In this document: positions 32,082-45,600 of the stretch, one piece after another
How positions within the stretch are numbered: the first letter of the stretch is position 1
Layout of the letters: the number at the start of each line of letters is the position of its first letter
Assembly: GCF_025602895.1 (NCBI RefSeq)
Contig: NW_026516308.1
Coordinates: 1-64,000 of the forward strand
From: Polychytrium aggregatum
Lineage: Eukaryota; Chytridiomycota; Chytridiomycetes; Polychytriales
Direction of reading: 5' to 3'
DNA: 64,000 bases
Made by a program: the position numbers and the translations under genes
Notes under the pieces: model-generated
The model's database searches: none
Told to the model about the DNA's origin: nothing
What the model saw: the letters and a program-made list of their open reading frames with translations, nothing else

Positions 32082-33705
32082 TTTCAGTATGAGAGAGATG
32101 GGTTCAAATCCTGATACAGATGTAGAGGGAGGATGCGTTGATGAATGAGCGAAATTCAAAAAAGCACCCGGGGAGGAGGAAAGGCCGTTGCGATTGCTTC
32201 GAAGAGACTGAGCTGGGCAAGAGAAAAAAACGGGGCCTGCACGCCGAGAGGCTTGCTTAAATACATGGTTTTTTCGCCCAGCGACGCGAGCACGGGAAAA
32301 AAAAAAGTTCGTTGGGCAAAATTTTTTTTTCAAAGTCAGCTCGCGGCTTGTGTGAGTGCAACAGGGCAGCCGCGGTAAAGGGGCGAGCCGGGGCGGCTGA
32401 GCCACACAACGGCCGCGATCGGCCACGGGGGGCGTGGGAAGGCAAGGCGGTGCAGCAAGGCGGGGCGGGGGCTTGTGGGGGGGGGAGACAAACACGGTAG
32501 CATGTGCGCGGCGAGGCGCGGGCGAGAGCACAGAGACACCGCGCGGCAAGCTGCGAAGGTCTGCCGAGAGCGCACCGAGAATCCAGCGAGAGTCCAGCGA
32601 GGAGCCAGAGAGAGCATACCGAGAACACGCCGAGGAGCCAGCGAGGGCGCACACACACACATCCAACAAGCGTGCGCGGCACAAGGGGTCGCCTCCCCCC
32701 AGATAGGACACCCGCCTGCCCCGCACAAGCCCGCGGCCGCGTCCAAGACAAAGCCTCCGGGCTTCCCGCCCCGCAATCCGCGCATGGGCCGTCGCAGAAG
32801 TCCTCCGAAGGCTGCCTCCTCCCCAAAAAGAGCGTGCCTGCTGCCGACCGGCCCCGGCACGACAGGGACCACAGAGATAGCGCCGGGGCTATCGCGGGAT
32901 ATGAAGTCTTCATATGCCCAAATCGATCGCCTGCCGGTGGCCAGCAAGCCTCTGCATTTCGTGGGAGCTGCTGTGTGGCCGGATGCCGAATGGCCTTGTT
33001 GTTTGCGGCTTCGAAGCCGAGTGCGGGCGAGTGCTGTGTTGTTGGGTCCCCAGCCGCAACTGAGTCTACAACTGAGTCTGCCACTGAGTCTGCCACTGAG
33101 TCTGCCACTGAGTCTGCAATTGCAATTGAATCTGTGGCTGCAGCTCAATTGGCCGCTGTCGCAACTGTCGTGCTTGCGAGTTCTGCGCCCCGTCGCTTGT
33201 GCTTGTTGTCCCTGGCTGTGTGCATCCGCCGTTGCCGTGACCCGCTGGTGGTTACCGATGATCCGCGGCAGCCCCCTGCCGACCCCCATCAACATTCAAG
33301 CCCATCCGCCAGGAGTGGTCCCTCAGGGGTCCCTCAGGGGCCAACCCCCCGTAAACATCGCGCTCGCTGACCCCAGCACCGTCACGAGACCTGGCCAGCG
33401 CCACCAGCCGTGTTTGCTGTGCTGGCGCCTCCCCCTGACTGGCCGGATCATGGAATGTTCGTTCAACCCAGCCCAGCCTTGCCCTGCCCTGCGCTGTCTA
33501 ACAGTCTGCCACGGCCCTCGGGACTCTTCCTCCGCTGATCACCCCTGGCCAAGGTTTCATCCTCCTGTCTTTACCGCCCAAACTCTGCGATGCGCCTCCA
33601 TCCCGCCCAAACACCAACCTCGCCAGCCTCCCCGACGCTCTGCTCCGTTTGCCTTGCTCTGTCCGGCACCAGCCTTCCCTGGCATCCGATCCCGAGGCCC
33701 GCATC
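32082..33705. other. GC-rich divergent upstream region of EF-3 and the carrier gene
   Basis: About 1.6 kb that must contain the EF-3 and carrier promoters. Long open frames exist on both strands (up to 484 codons), but their composition is low-complexity, they overlap each other and they show no family motif. I treat them as by-products of high GC. T and A runs occur at 32224-32340. I cannot exclude a small unrecognised gene. Confidence 0.45.
33058..33118. repeat. 12-bp tandem repeat (ACTGAGTCTGCC)
   Basis: Five adjacent copies of a 12-bp unit, the first slightly different. It sits in the GC-rich region between EF-3 and the carrier gene. Confidence 0.85.
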
Positions 33706-35743
33706 ATGTCAGCTGCACAGCCCGAGCCCGCAAGTCTGTCGCGGAGGGTTCATCAAGAGGTTTCGTGGGATCGGTAGGCGGCAGGCTGCTCCGGACTGTG
33801 TCCCTTGCTGGGCGCTTTCGCCATTGCCATGCAATGTCGCCTTTGTCGCATCCAGCTCACCGCCGGCTGGCCGGGGCCATTCTCAAGATCGACCTGCGCA
33901 CGTCTCCATCCGGTTTCGGCTGTCGATAGTGATCTTGCGCTAACGCCTCACTCGATACCGTCGCACCCTTGCTTCGGCAATCGCTCCCGTCAAGGCTCGA
34001 CAAGAAACGCTTCATCGGCTATGGCATCGTGTTTTTCTCGGGTGTTCGCGCTTGCGTATACCCTGCATCCCTTGTCAAGACTCGCCTTCAGGTCTCGCAT
34101 CAGGCAAGCATTACCAGTCCAATGTTGTGCCTCACTGCCTGGACATGCGCCGAGACCGCACATCGATGACGATTGTTGAACCAATGCTGGCACACCGACC
34201 GCGTCCTTCATCTGTCCATCACCTCAGAGCGAATCGTGTCAGACCCTCAAAACGTTTGTCAACATTCTACGGAACGAAGGCTTGCTCGGTACGATGCACT
34301 GCAGCACACCTCCAGTCTCCGATACGCCGGACTCATCCCTCTGCGCTGTGTTGTCGACCATCAAGCGTTCTACCAGGGCTTTCCCATCAGCGTCGTCGGC
34401 GCTATCCCGTCCCAGATGATCTATCTTTCGTCCTTTGAAGTTGCCAAACATGAATCGCTCAAGATCTGCCAGGATATCCTTGGCTTTGATCACCATCGCT
34501 CGGGTTCGTCTCGCTTGCGAGTCCGTTGCCCAAGCCTGTTGCAGAGCCCCTCTTCGTGTCCGGCACCCGAGTCTGGTGTCCTTCCGAAACGTTGGTGCCT
34601 CGTCGTAACAAACCTCTGTGCTGTCCAGTTGCCATCAGCTATTTTGCAGGCGGGACCTTTGCCTCCCTTGCCTCGCAGATCGTCGTGGTGCCAATCGATA
34701 TCATCTGCCAGCGGTACTTGTCGTGGCATCTGGGACAAGCGAGTCTGGAGTTGTCACTCGATCACCTCTTCTGTGTGTTTGATCCATTCGAGGAATCACT
34801 TGCAGTGCACCACCCCTCTCCGGCCCATCACCAGCAACGCTGGACGACGGATTGCTAACAATGCGTATTTACCCCACCCTGTGCGTTCACGCAGAATGAT
34901 GATCCAAGAAAAACACTCGAGATCCAATCTTCCGCTTGCTGGCTTGGCCGGGGCTCCTCCCAACCAGACTACCATGGGTACATGTTGCCCATGGCTGCAG
35001 ATCGTATGCATCTTCGTACCCATTCCTGAGATGCTTATCTTACCCGCACCCGGCCCTACAGATGTCATCCGGCACATTTGGAGGACAGAGGGGCTCTCTG
35101 GATTCTACCGCGGGACGCTTCTCTCGGTGCTGACGTATGCACCCTCGTCGGGGTGCTGGTGGGGTACCTACAGCCTCGTAAAGGCCCTCATCCTGCATTT
35201 GGCTGGTCCATTCTCTCCTGAGAGTGCACGGGCTTCGAATCTTCTGGTGTCGGCTCCTTCAGGACTTCTCGCTGGCTGCGTCAGTGCGTGCATTACGACC
35301 CCAATGGTATTTGTCTGGAAGCTACTGCACACTCATCTTGCTCTCCGCGCACCTAGTGCGTTGCTTCTGTGTCTGTGGCTGATGGCTCCTTCTGCAGGAT
35401 GTCATCAAAACGCGCCTGCAACTCATGGATCCACCCAACGCTCGTTCCCGCGGGCATTCAGCCGAGCTCAAGGATGTTTTGCGATCACTACTGCGTGAGG
35501 AAGGCCTCAGAGGATTCACAAAGGGCATGGGCGCACGGATGCTGCACATGGGGCCTGTGTCGGTGAGTACCATTTGCATTCTCACAAGCAAGCGTTGCTG
35601 AGCCAGTTTCATATACCTCCTAGCTCCAACTGATGCGGGTTGATACGAATCGACTAAAAACGATCGCTCCTCCGCCGAGTTATAGATCCTCAACATTCTT
35701 ACCTACGAGACAGTCAAGTCTCTTTCCCGCATTGACGCATGAC
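33706..35743 (+). CDS. Mitochondrial carrier, SLC25A44-like
   Basis: The first exon (33706-33773) starts at ATG and ends with EVSWDR; exon 2 from 33995 gives LDKKRFIGYGIVF, matching the start of the SLC25A44 family. Signature motifs of the three carrier repeats are present: YPASLVKTRL, VPIDIICQR and DVIKTRLQL (after TTPM). Other recognisable parts are TFVNILRNEG, GFPISVVGAIPSQ, RHIWRTEGLSGFYRG, REEGLRGFTKGMGARML and the last exon ILNILTYETVK. About eight or nine exons are needed, and the one between 34740 and 35060 is unclear. The second exon seems to end at a GC donor (CAG/GCAAGC). Such carriers move metabolites across the inner mitochondrial membrane; SLC25A44 carries branched-chain amino acids, but the substrate here is inferred. 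Confidence 0.82.
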
Positions 35744-37414
35744 CACCCTCGACCGCCGACACCGATCCTCTCCTTTCCTTTCCTGATCGATGGCTTGGTC
35801 CATCATTCGATGTCTCCGCACGGTCCGTCTCCGTCGCCATCCAAGTCATGGACTCCTCGCGTTCCACTTTCATCGTTCATCGAGCGTATCGGCATCACAG
35901 TATCCACCGTCACAGTATCCACCATCATGCCCACATCGCTAGCCAATGCGAATTGTGCCATTCGCTGTGCTTTGCTCGTTGTAGCGTCTCAATATACACA
36001 TACCCCGCAATGGACACCATTCTCATTCAATGGACGGCACTCTCATCCGAAACCCTCAAAGGCATCAAGCTACCTGACCTTCTCTCGTCGGGCAACGCAT
36101 CGCCATCTTGGCTTTGCTGAGATGTATCCGCTGACGGGCTCTTGAGAACTCTCCGCTCTCAACTTGCTCCGAGCGTCTCCGCACACATACCCCCCCCCAA
36201 TCATCCTGCCCCCACGCACTCTCATCGCCTGCGTCACTCGCCTCGTCTTGCGCAGACAATCACTCTTGCGCATTATCTGAGTTGAGTTGGCCGATGCAGA
36301 CCCGGACCGTCGCCGGCGTTTGATGCGCTCACGCACACACAGTCACACACATGCCCTCACTCATCTGCCCACCCTTTCTCTGTCCATTCTCGCCACCGCC
36401 CTGCACGATCGGCAACGTCACATATCGCCACTTATCCCGATTCTTGAAATCGCACGATATGTGTCACTGACGTGGGCAGCCCCAAGCAGCAATCAGTCGA
36501 CCACTGCATCGCCCGTCGACCTTTGGATTGTGGTCCGGCCGACCTCCGTCCTTGAGAGGTGGTGGGTGTTGAGGTGTGCCTTGCCCTTTCCTTCGTACTG
36601 TGTCTGCACTCACCGCTATCGCCATTGCAACTGCGACTGCGACTACAACTACAATTGCGACTGCAGTTGTGACTGTGACTCCGACAACTGCCGTCACCAC
36701 CCGCTGCAGTTGCCCAGGTTGTCCTTTTACTACTCGACAACGGTTGTGGAGAAAGGAATCAAAAGAGCGCACCGACCCTCACACTAACACAAAAAAAAAA
36801 TCCACAAATGCTTCAAAGCCAGTGGTCCAAGTGAAGCAGGGTCAAAAAAAAAAAAAAACAACCAAGCCAGAAGCAATAGCGATACCACACCCCTGATCTC
36901 CCTCCTTGTTTTTTCTGTTGCTCCCTCCCCTTGCCCTTGCGAGTGCCGAGACGGTGCCCACTCGCCTTCCTTACATTGAGTCATTCATTCCCTGCTATCG
37001 GGAGTATCCAACAATCGCCGAGCTTCATCGCACAGATCGCTAGTCATTCACAGGGCCGGTCTCGCATCCAGTCGTCCCCTCCCAACCCCTTATCGGCGTC
37101 GTATATGTGAAGTGCCCTCCACCGGTATCTGACGGGCGATTCCCAAACCAACAAACGAGACACCATCACGACGTCCAAGGCCAGACAGCAACCAACACCC
37201 ACAAGCGGCAATAACCATTCGCCGGCGACCACTCGAATACTCCGTCGGCAACAAACCCTTCCAACACAATCGCCTGCGCCTGCCTCTATCACCCGCCATC
37301 CTCGGGCAGCCCTCGTAGCCATCTGCTGCCCATCGCTCAGTCCAACCGCCCACTAGACAATCGACGGTCGCATCATAACCCACGTTCCTCCCGCACACAT
37401 CCTTGCCCACAGCT
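35744..37414. other. Intergenic region upstream of the MOK gene
   Basis: Roughly 1.7 kb of C/T-rich sequence with short runs of A (36787-36800, 36844-36859) and an imperfect repeat of GACTGCGACTACAA-like units near 36630-36690. I see no convincing gene. It holds the carrier 3' UTR and the MOK promoter. Confidence 0.5.
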
Positions 37415-40400
37415 ATGGAGGGAGGAAACAAGCTCGAGGACTTTCGGCTCATGTGCAAGCTGGGCGAGGGCACTTTTTCGGAGGTGCTGAAGGTCAAGCA
37501 CAAAAAGACCGGGAAGGTCTATGGCATGAAGCGATTCCGGAAACATTTGCACAGGTGGCTGTTTGTCGTTCTGTGCCTCGTGCTGCATATCGCAGGCTGC
37601 ATAGCGCATATCGCAGTCGCATGCTCTCGGAGCAATCGTCTGTGCCGTCCCGCTACACCAGAGTCATCGTTCAGTCAGTCGCTTTCCCCTATTCTGACTG
37701 CATTCTCCTGTTCCTGCTCGGTCTCCACTGATTCGACTCCACTGGCTCGGTCTCCACTGGCTCGACTCTGCTATAGCTATGAAGAAGTCGAAAACCTGCG
37801 AGAAATCCAAGCACTGAGGCGGCTGAATCCACATCCGCATGTCATCATCCTGGAAGAAGTTATATTGTTGAGTATCCCAAGCACCTCGATGTCTCCCCGC
37901 TAACAGCCCACCCTCCCTGCGTCCCATATGGCGGGAGGTGACCGAACGCAAGTGCGAAAGCTAACTGGCTGGTTGGGCGGGCGAGTTATGGATGGAACGC
38001 CTTGCTTCGGAGGAATGCGATTGCATTGACGAGCTGAGCTAACGCTATCCCACACCCAAATCTCCCGGCACTGCTCTTGCGTCGCCGCTGCTGGGTGCAA
38101 TCGCGGATTGTCCCGCACCACCGGATATCACATACCGCATCGTCTCATATCGGGGATGACACATGCTGGCGGTTGCTGCTCTCTCGCCACGAAAACGTTG
38201 AACTGACATTCACACGACCGCGCTGGACCGTGAACGTGCTGGCACGAACCGCCGACCGCTCCTACCGTCTTTGCATCCAACGAACCCATGTGATTCACAT
38301 CGACCATCTCATATCGACCATCCACCAGCGAGCCCAAGCACGGCATCTTGTCCCTCAATTTCGAGCTCATGGAATGCAATCTGTACGAACTGATATCCCG
38401 CAAAAACTCCACCATCAGCGAGGCCAAGGCAAAGTGTTTCATGCACCAACTATGTACCGCTGTCGAGTACATGCACAGGTGAGGGCCATATCTACCTTCG
38501 AGGATGATGGAGCGATGGAGTGCGCCAGCACCAAATGCATCGATAGCCAGGGTCTGCCGCACGCCCTTGAATTCCTCGTGTGCCTGGACTTGCTGCGTTG
38601 CGCCAGAGATCATGATCTGGATCTTGTTGCAATCGCATCAGCTCGGAATCATCACCAGTTGACTGCAAGTTCGTTTATTAAACCCACGATTTTACTCTAC
38701 TCATCATCTGCATCATCTGTATCATCTGCATCATCTGCATCATCTGCATCATCTGCATCATCCGCATCATCTGCATCATCCGCATCATCTGCATCAATTA
38801 TGGCCACCACACGGCCGCTATATTGCAGCAAAGGAATATTCCATCGAGACATCAAACCCGAGGTGAGGCTTCATTCCGACTTCCCTGCCTCTCCTACAGT
38901 GCTTGGATCCATTCTAGTGAGAGAGGCCATTCTCTCGACTCCATCCTACACCGCCCGATTCCAGAGCCGAATGCGCATGGATTTCTGACACTTGGTCCTC
39001 TCACCATGCGACTCTCCGTCGCATGCGATGCAACTTTTTTGCTCCGCCAACGCCCGCGTGTCATCAGAACATCCTGATTCGGGACAATGCCATCAAACTC
39101 GCCGATTTCGGGTCCTGCCGCGGCATTCACTCGAAGCAACCCTACACCGAGTACATCGCCACCCGCTGGTATCGATCACCCGAGTGTCTTCTTTGCGACG
39201 GCATTTACAACTTCAAGATGGACATTTGGGGTGCTGGATGTGTCTTGTTTGAGATTGTGTCCAAGGTGCCCCTGTTCCCAGGCGCAAACGAGCTGGATCA
39301 GCTGCACAGGATACACGGAGTTCTGGGGACGCCGTCGCAGAAGGTGCTGAAGCATATGCTCGGGTAAGCCGTCGGATATGGCGCCGCAGCCCCGCACTTG
39401 ATTCCCATATCCTCGAATGCGAACAATGCGACAGATCTGGTTTAAAGCGGATTGGCACTGGCTTCGAAACACCACATGTGCTGTATGTCGCGACGCCCGA
39501 TGCCGTCGCCCAGCTCACATAAGGACTTGCACGTCTCATGCTTTGTGCTCTGGGCGCTTGTTGTCGCTCGACGCCTCAACCCAGACCCAAGGCATCGATG
39601 GCCAAGTACAACTTCCCGTTCCGCGAGGGGACCGGAATTCGGGCTCTGATTCCACACATTGCCCAGAACTGCGTCGATATGATCATTGCCATGCTTGCTT
39701 ACGATCCGGACGAGCGCATCACTGCCAAGGAGTCTCTCCGGCACCCTTACTTTGACGATGTTCAAGACCCATACATCGAAGAGACACCATCACAGTCCAT
39801 GGCCTCCTCAAGCATCACCCTGAGCCAGACCGGTAGCTTTGGATCATCGGTGGTGCTGGCACAGGAGAAGGCCAAGGAAAAGGAGAAGGAAAAGGAGAAG
39901 GAGAAAGAAAAGGAGAAGGAACGAGAGAAGGAAAAGGAGAGAGAGCGAGAAGAGAACGGCCCTGCAAAAGCCCAGGTGAGTGGTCTGAAGGGACAAATGT
40001 GCAATGCCCAGAACGTTGAGTCCTCTTGCGGTGTACTGTGGACGAGCTATGAGTGGACACTTGTGCATCGTCCAAAGATTAACACTTCATCCCTGGCCCA
40101 GGAGCCCGTCACCCCACCAACCCCGCCAGCCCACTCGTACATCAAGCAATCCAAAATCAAGACCGATGCCGAAAACAGATCAACCCAGGAGGCTGCAGAC
40201 GACAGCACGACGATCATCGCGAATGTCAAGCCGATCATCCCCGAGTCTGAGAAGCCGTACAAGTCGCTGCCATACAAGGAGCCATATCTTGAGCAGGCGC
40301 AGGAAGGTAATGGCCAGCAGCGCTGGGTCATGTTCAGCCAGTGGACACGATGAGTATCGGAGCGTGTGCACGGCCGGCATTTGATTTGGGCAGACCGGAT

Positions 40401-41933
40401 CGATCGCTCAACCTAACACTGTGCTTCCGCAACATAGGACAAGTATCCAAAGCTGACCACCGACCCGACGCAAAGAGTGCCCCGAAGCCGGAGCCGGCCG
40501 AGAAAGCACATCCGCTTCAGCTCCCAGCTATACCCCAGCAACACGGTACACAGATTACGGGTCAGACGCAAGGATCGGGGCAAGGCCCGCAAAACTATGG
40601 CATGCCTCTGTCGCAGGCGCATGACTACTCCGTATCGTCTTCGCTGGCGTCTCTTCCGCCCCAAAAGGAGGTCAGCAGCCATGCAACGCATCATGACAAT
40701 AGCGACAACATGTCCTCAACGTCCACCAACTCTGCATCCACTTTCTATTCAAAATTCAAGCAGCAGCAGCAGCAAATGGATAGCATCGTCAAGGTCGGCG
40801 GAGGGGGCGGTGGTGGTGGCGGTGGCGGTGGCCGACGTGGCCCGGCACAGATCTCGGCCATCAATCGGAAGCGCCAGTCAGGCGGACCAAAGAGGCGCGG
40901 CGGCAACAACTCGAACCCATCGATCGTCGCCGCCGTGGCCGAGGCCAGGGCCAATGCCGCTCGAGACCCGATGTGGCTGAACAACCAGCTCGGAATCGTT
41001 GGAAAGACGACAGGAGGAAGCGGCGCTTCAAACAAGGTGTGTGCTGCAATATTGACGACCAAATGTTTTATTGTTCGATGAGCGACTGAGCTGTTGGGGC
41101 TGCATCGATGGCATAGTGTCATCGATCCAGTCTGCAGAGCCTCTCCGGGCATCACAATCACCAGCAAGATTTGTTGCGTTGCTGTGGCTGCGACTTGGGG
41201 AGTTGCGCACAGACTCTATGAAGCAGCGGGGCGCACCGGACCTGATTCGTGCCGACGCTGCGACGGAAGATCATGCGCTCAAAGCACTTGCGATGCAGCC
41301 GTATCAAATTCGAGCGACGTATATTCCTCGGAATAGATGCCACTGACAACAATGTCCGCTGCTCGCTCTCTCCCACTATGCGAATCTCTGCGGTAGCTGC
41401 CGAGCCTGCAGTTCGCGCCGCAGGTCATCGAGTCAAGCTTTCACAACTCGGGATACCCAACAAACTCACACACATCACAACCGACCTTGCCACTGCTTCC
41501 GTCGTTGGGCAATCACAGCGATGTTGAAAAACGAAAGCCAGCGGCAGGACCAAAGGTACGGCTCGCCGGGGTAGCTTATAGAGAGCACAATCAGCTGGTG
41601 GATAGGCAAGGCGATCGCTACCCGAGCTGCCATGAGCATAATGAAGTGCGACAAGCCCTGGGTGCGAGGTCACGCGGTTTCTTGCACTCGTCTGACGTTG
41701 CTCATGTTAGAATATACTGACATCAGGCATGTGCGCTGAAATATGCTTCAATACCGGACCCTCATTCTCCCCTCTCGTCCACCCAGGATTCCATACTGCT
41801 ACCGGTTCTGCCTGAAAAGGCTTCCAACAAATCCTCAAACGCACCTCAGCCATCTGGAGGCACAACCCAGACACTGCCGGCGCTCAAGCCCGCACCTGGC
41901 GCTACAAAGTCATCGAAGCTGGATGCATCATGA
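37415..41933 (+). CDS. MOK: MOK-type (MAK/MRK overlapping) ciliary protein kinase
   Basis: A multi-exon gene. Exon 1 (37415-37554) has LGEGTFSEVLKVKHKKTGK and the lysine in GMKRF. Later exons read VENLREIQALRRLNPHPHV, LYELISRKNSTISEAKAKCF, IFHRDIKPE, LADFGSCRGIHSKQPYTEY, TRWYRSPECLL, MDIWGAGCVLFEI and AYDPDERITAKESLRHPYF. The activation loop keeps TEY. RCK-family kinases (MOK, MAK, ICK) act in cilia and flagella, which fits a zoosporic fungus. The long C-terminal tail is low-complexity: a Lys/Glu run (about 39865-39955), glutamines, twelve glycines and basic stretches. A last exon from about 41791 ends at TGA 41931-41933 (SSKLDAS). The exons between 41040 and 41790 are uncertain. One intron carries a hexanucleotide repeat. 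Confidence 0.88.
38703..38797 (+). repeat. Hexanucleotide microsatellite (CATCTG)n in a MOK intron
   Basis: About 15 units of CATCTG with a few CATCCG and TATCTG variants. It lies in the intron between the STISEAKAKCF exon and the IFHRDIKPE exon. Confidence 0.9.
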
Positions 41934-42629
41934 TCCACCCGTCCCTCCCATCCGCACGACCTACAATCGTACACCCATCTCCTGGTCTTTCTCTGCCGTT
42001 TTACTTTTGTTTGTTTGTTTACTTTTGCTTCTGATGCATATTTGTTCCAGTCTACAGTTGATCTGCACGCCCTTCCCTGTTTGCCAAACCTCATATACGA
42101 ACGCCACGGGCCATCTCCCTCGCCTCGCCAGCCACACCCTCTCTTGCTCGCCTCCAAACTCTACTGTCCAACCTCAGCCGAGTCAATACTCCAGTTTTGG
42201 TGTGCCGCCTTGCGTGTGCCTGTGATTCATGCTTGTCTGAGTTTGGCACCGTTGACTCACATACCCTCGCGAGACCCCCCTTCCTATCTCCGCCACTCTC
42301 ACTCGTGGTCGCCCATCCAGTCGTATGCTCACCCCTTGTGTTGGCGCTATCGCTTTCCTGTACTGATGCCACCCCTTCACGACTCACATACGCCACATCC
42401 GGCTGAATAAACCTACTTTGCTTGACGCGCTGCTTCCATGTGTCCTCCAATAGATTGCTTCACCACAAAACTCGATCCATGACGAGAATTGTGACCCCCG
42501 ATAATGCGACCCGCTCTGACGAGATCGGCTGCAAACTTGGCCACTCTGCTTGCCTAGTATCGTTCCAATAGTGATGTATTGTTTGCCCCGCAAACATAGG
42601 CGGCATGGTAATTCGAGGTGCGCCTGAGA
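41934..42629. other. Convergent intergenic region
   Basis: Between the 3' ends of the MOK gene and the first TmcB-like gene. C/T-rich, without a recognisable gene or RNA. Confidence 0.5.
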
Positions 42630-45600
42630 CTACTTGGCAGGCATGCTGTAGAGAGAGATGTTCGGGAATCGTGACTTTTTGGGTATCACTCTCATAGATC
42701 TTTGAGACCGCTCAATATCGGGCTGTGGTGGGTTGTTTCTCCAAAATATCATCTTTTGGAACATATTGGCGTTGGGTGCATTTGCATTTTCGGTCTCGCG
42801 CATCAAAATACGATCCAGGATGGCCTCGACCTCGGGAATCTGCCGAATGCGGTCCGGGATCCTGTGTTTGCCCGAGCCATCCTCAATTAGCCGTGGCGGA
42901 AGGGAAGAAAGCCGGGAGCCGCTTGTTTGCAGCACACACACGATCGATATGCCACAAGAAGTTGACCATCAGCACTCACCATGATGTCAAACTGAAGATG
43001 CAGTTGTCCATGAACTGAAAGCATCGAGTAAAGCATGAAAGCTGTCAGAATCTGCGAGGTATGTATTCCCCTGCAGTTGTACATCGGTGTCATGCTGCTG
43101 TCTCCGCAATATTTTCACTGAACGCTGCGGCTTACCTTGAATCCGTTCATCATCCTGGCCACAATCAAAAACTGACCAAGGATCAAGACGAGGATCTCGA
43201 TGACAAAGATAGCGATATCCTGCTGGGTCAGAGCATCGACACTGTCGTTTGTCAGGTTGTATGCCATATCCCCTGCTATCTGCCATCCTTGCATCAAATA
43301 CGGATCCAGAATGGATTTCAACATGAGAAGTTTGCTGGGATTCGGCATCAGAGTCTGCGTCGTAGGGAGGTTGGCGATCTCGAGCACAACGTTCATAAAG
43401 GCAGCCGAGGCGTAGAGAATGCCTGAGTTGACGGTGTCGATGGTAAACTCGATGCTCGTGTTCCAGCCTGGATTGGGAAACGGCGGGTTTGGAAGAGAAC
43501 ACTGTGATACGTTCTGCAGGAGGCACGCCGGACTGTTGAAGTAAGTCTGCATATCTGGCCAGACATTGTTTGATGAGGGTGATGGTGGGTAGCGGGTATT
43601 GTCGCCATAGAGAACGGTTTGGTACACGCCGAAATACCAGTTTGTCTGTGGGCACGGTCAGCACAGGGGACGGTCAACACAGGGACGGTCAACACATTGG
43701 TCGTCACTTGATCCGTTTCGAGCTAGGCTCGGTCATTACCTCAAACACGATATCACTCCTCAGAAGATCCACCCGCTCCCATGTTTTGAGATCGATGTTG
43801 ACAAGCTCGTTTTGGATGAGGTAGCTTCTTATCGAGTAGGTGATCCTGCAAGGTGAACGCACAGCGCGTGAGCGGCACTATTGCTCTGTGTCTTGAAGCA
43901 GCACCAACGGTGTGAACTTACATGTCCGAATCTGCCAGAGCGCGCGCAATTTGAATGTTAGTTGGTGTCACACCGTTCCAACGCTACAACTTCACACAGT
44001 TCCGGGATGCACAGCATGCTGCTCTCGATTCAGCGGCTTACTCTGGTCAAGCACTGCGAATCCCATCCCAATGTTGTAAACGCCCTGTGAGATCCAGAGT
44101 ATCAGCGTCAGCGGCAGCATCTCCGCTATGGTGGCTCATTTTCGCAAAGCTGGGACGGCGAACATACCAGCACGTTGAGATAGGCAAAGATGCCCATGAT
44201 GGCCGTGAGAGACACGGCATATATACCATACTGAATACCAAAGGTGCTCGAGGTGGAGATAAACTTGCCCTTGGGAACGTTCTCGAGGTACTTTGTCGTC
44301 TGACGCTTGAGCGAGTCGCTTGTCAGGATCGTCATGAGGCAGATTTCGGTGTACTCATGTATGGTCTGCAGAGTCGATATCGTGTGAGACTCACTACCGA
44401 CTCAAGTGCCTCGCTTGCTGCCTGCGCCGTCTTACCTCCAGGGTCTCGCGAATGTCGCGCTCAGGGATCGCCCGAAAGACATCCAGGGACTGGCTCTGCT
44501 TTCGCTTGAATCCACGCACCTTGAGATCGATCAGATACATGAAGAGCGCGACGATGACGACGCTAATTCCTGTAGCACAGCGATACAGACCATGAGAACC
44601 ACAACCAAATCACGAAGTGCGTCCCAAGGACGAGCTCCTCCACGCTCCACCGAGTGGCGATCCGCAAGGAGGGAAAGGCATACCGGTCAATATGTACACC
44701 AGGTTTGTCGCCTGTGTAGAGACGCCCGCCTGCATAGGTATCAGAGCGAGTTAATACATGAATACCCAGCGCATATGTGCCATTTTGCTATGCGCAAGTT
44801 GAATACACGCATCGCCTGACAGAGTGCCCATTCGGCAAACGACCCAGTCCTCGGTTGACAAGTACAGCTCACTGACGCCCAAGCACAACGGACGACCTGC
44901 CTGATGCCCAAAATAGAGAGTGTTCATCGAAAAGTCGTCTGATATTTGAAAGAACCAGAGATCATTGGAATTAGAATGAGACAGAAGGACATCAGATCAG
45001 ACGAATCCGGAGCGCCTGTGGGAGCCGGATACGGGTTGCGTGGTTGAAGAACAGCCGATCTGGACACATACAAGCCTGGTGCTGTATCTGGAACATGTTG
45101 TCGAGGATAAAGCGCGCATCGTTGTTTGTACTGATATTCTGGAATGCCGCAAACTCAATATTGGAGATTTGGAGCCCCGCTTCGGCAAAGGTCTTCAATT
45201 TCGATGCATATTAGACAGCGTGTCAGTGAATCGAGGGATTAGCTTGGCAAGACATGGCGTGGTTCATAACGCCAACGGAAACGCGGATGCAAGGCTATCG
45301 CGGGAGGTCGGGTGATCAAACGGAGCATTGGCAGATATCTTACGTTTGTCACCTGGTAGAGAGTAAAGTTCTGGAGCACTTTGTTGCTTGTGTACGGATA
45401 GTACGACACATTTACAAGTACCAGAGGGGTTGTGTAATAATAGTCTGAGCTCGAGTCGCGATAGGCAAAGAGTTGATCAGATGCCTGTTTGAACGATATC
45501 ATTTCCGTCCGATAGAGCGAGCGCACATAGTCATAGAGCTCGGGGTTGTTGGAGTCGTGATAGAACTGCATCTGTCTGAGCCGGTAGAAAGCCATGGCTG

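Noticed and set aside
32336-33929. Long open frames of 319 and 484 codons on opposite strands
   Set aside because: They overlap each other, have low-complexity arginine/alanine/proline composition, show no motif and lie in the GC-rich promoter region between two divergent genes.
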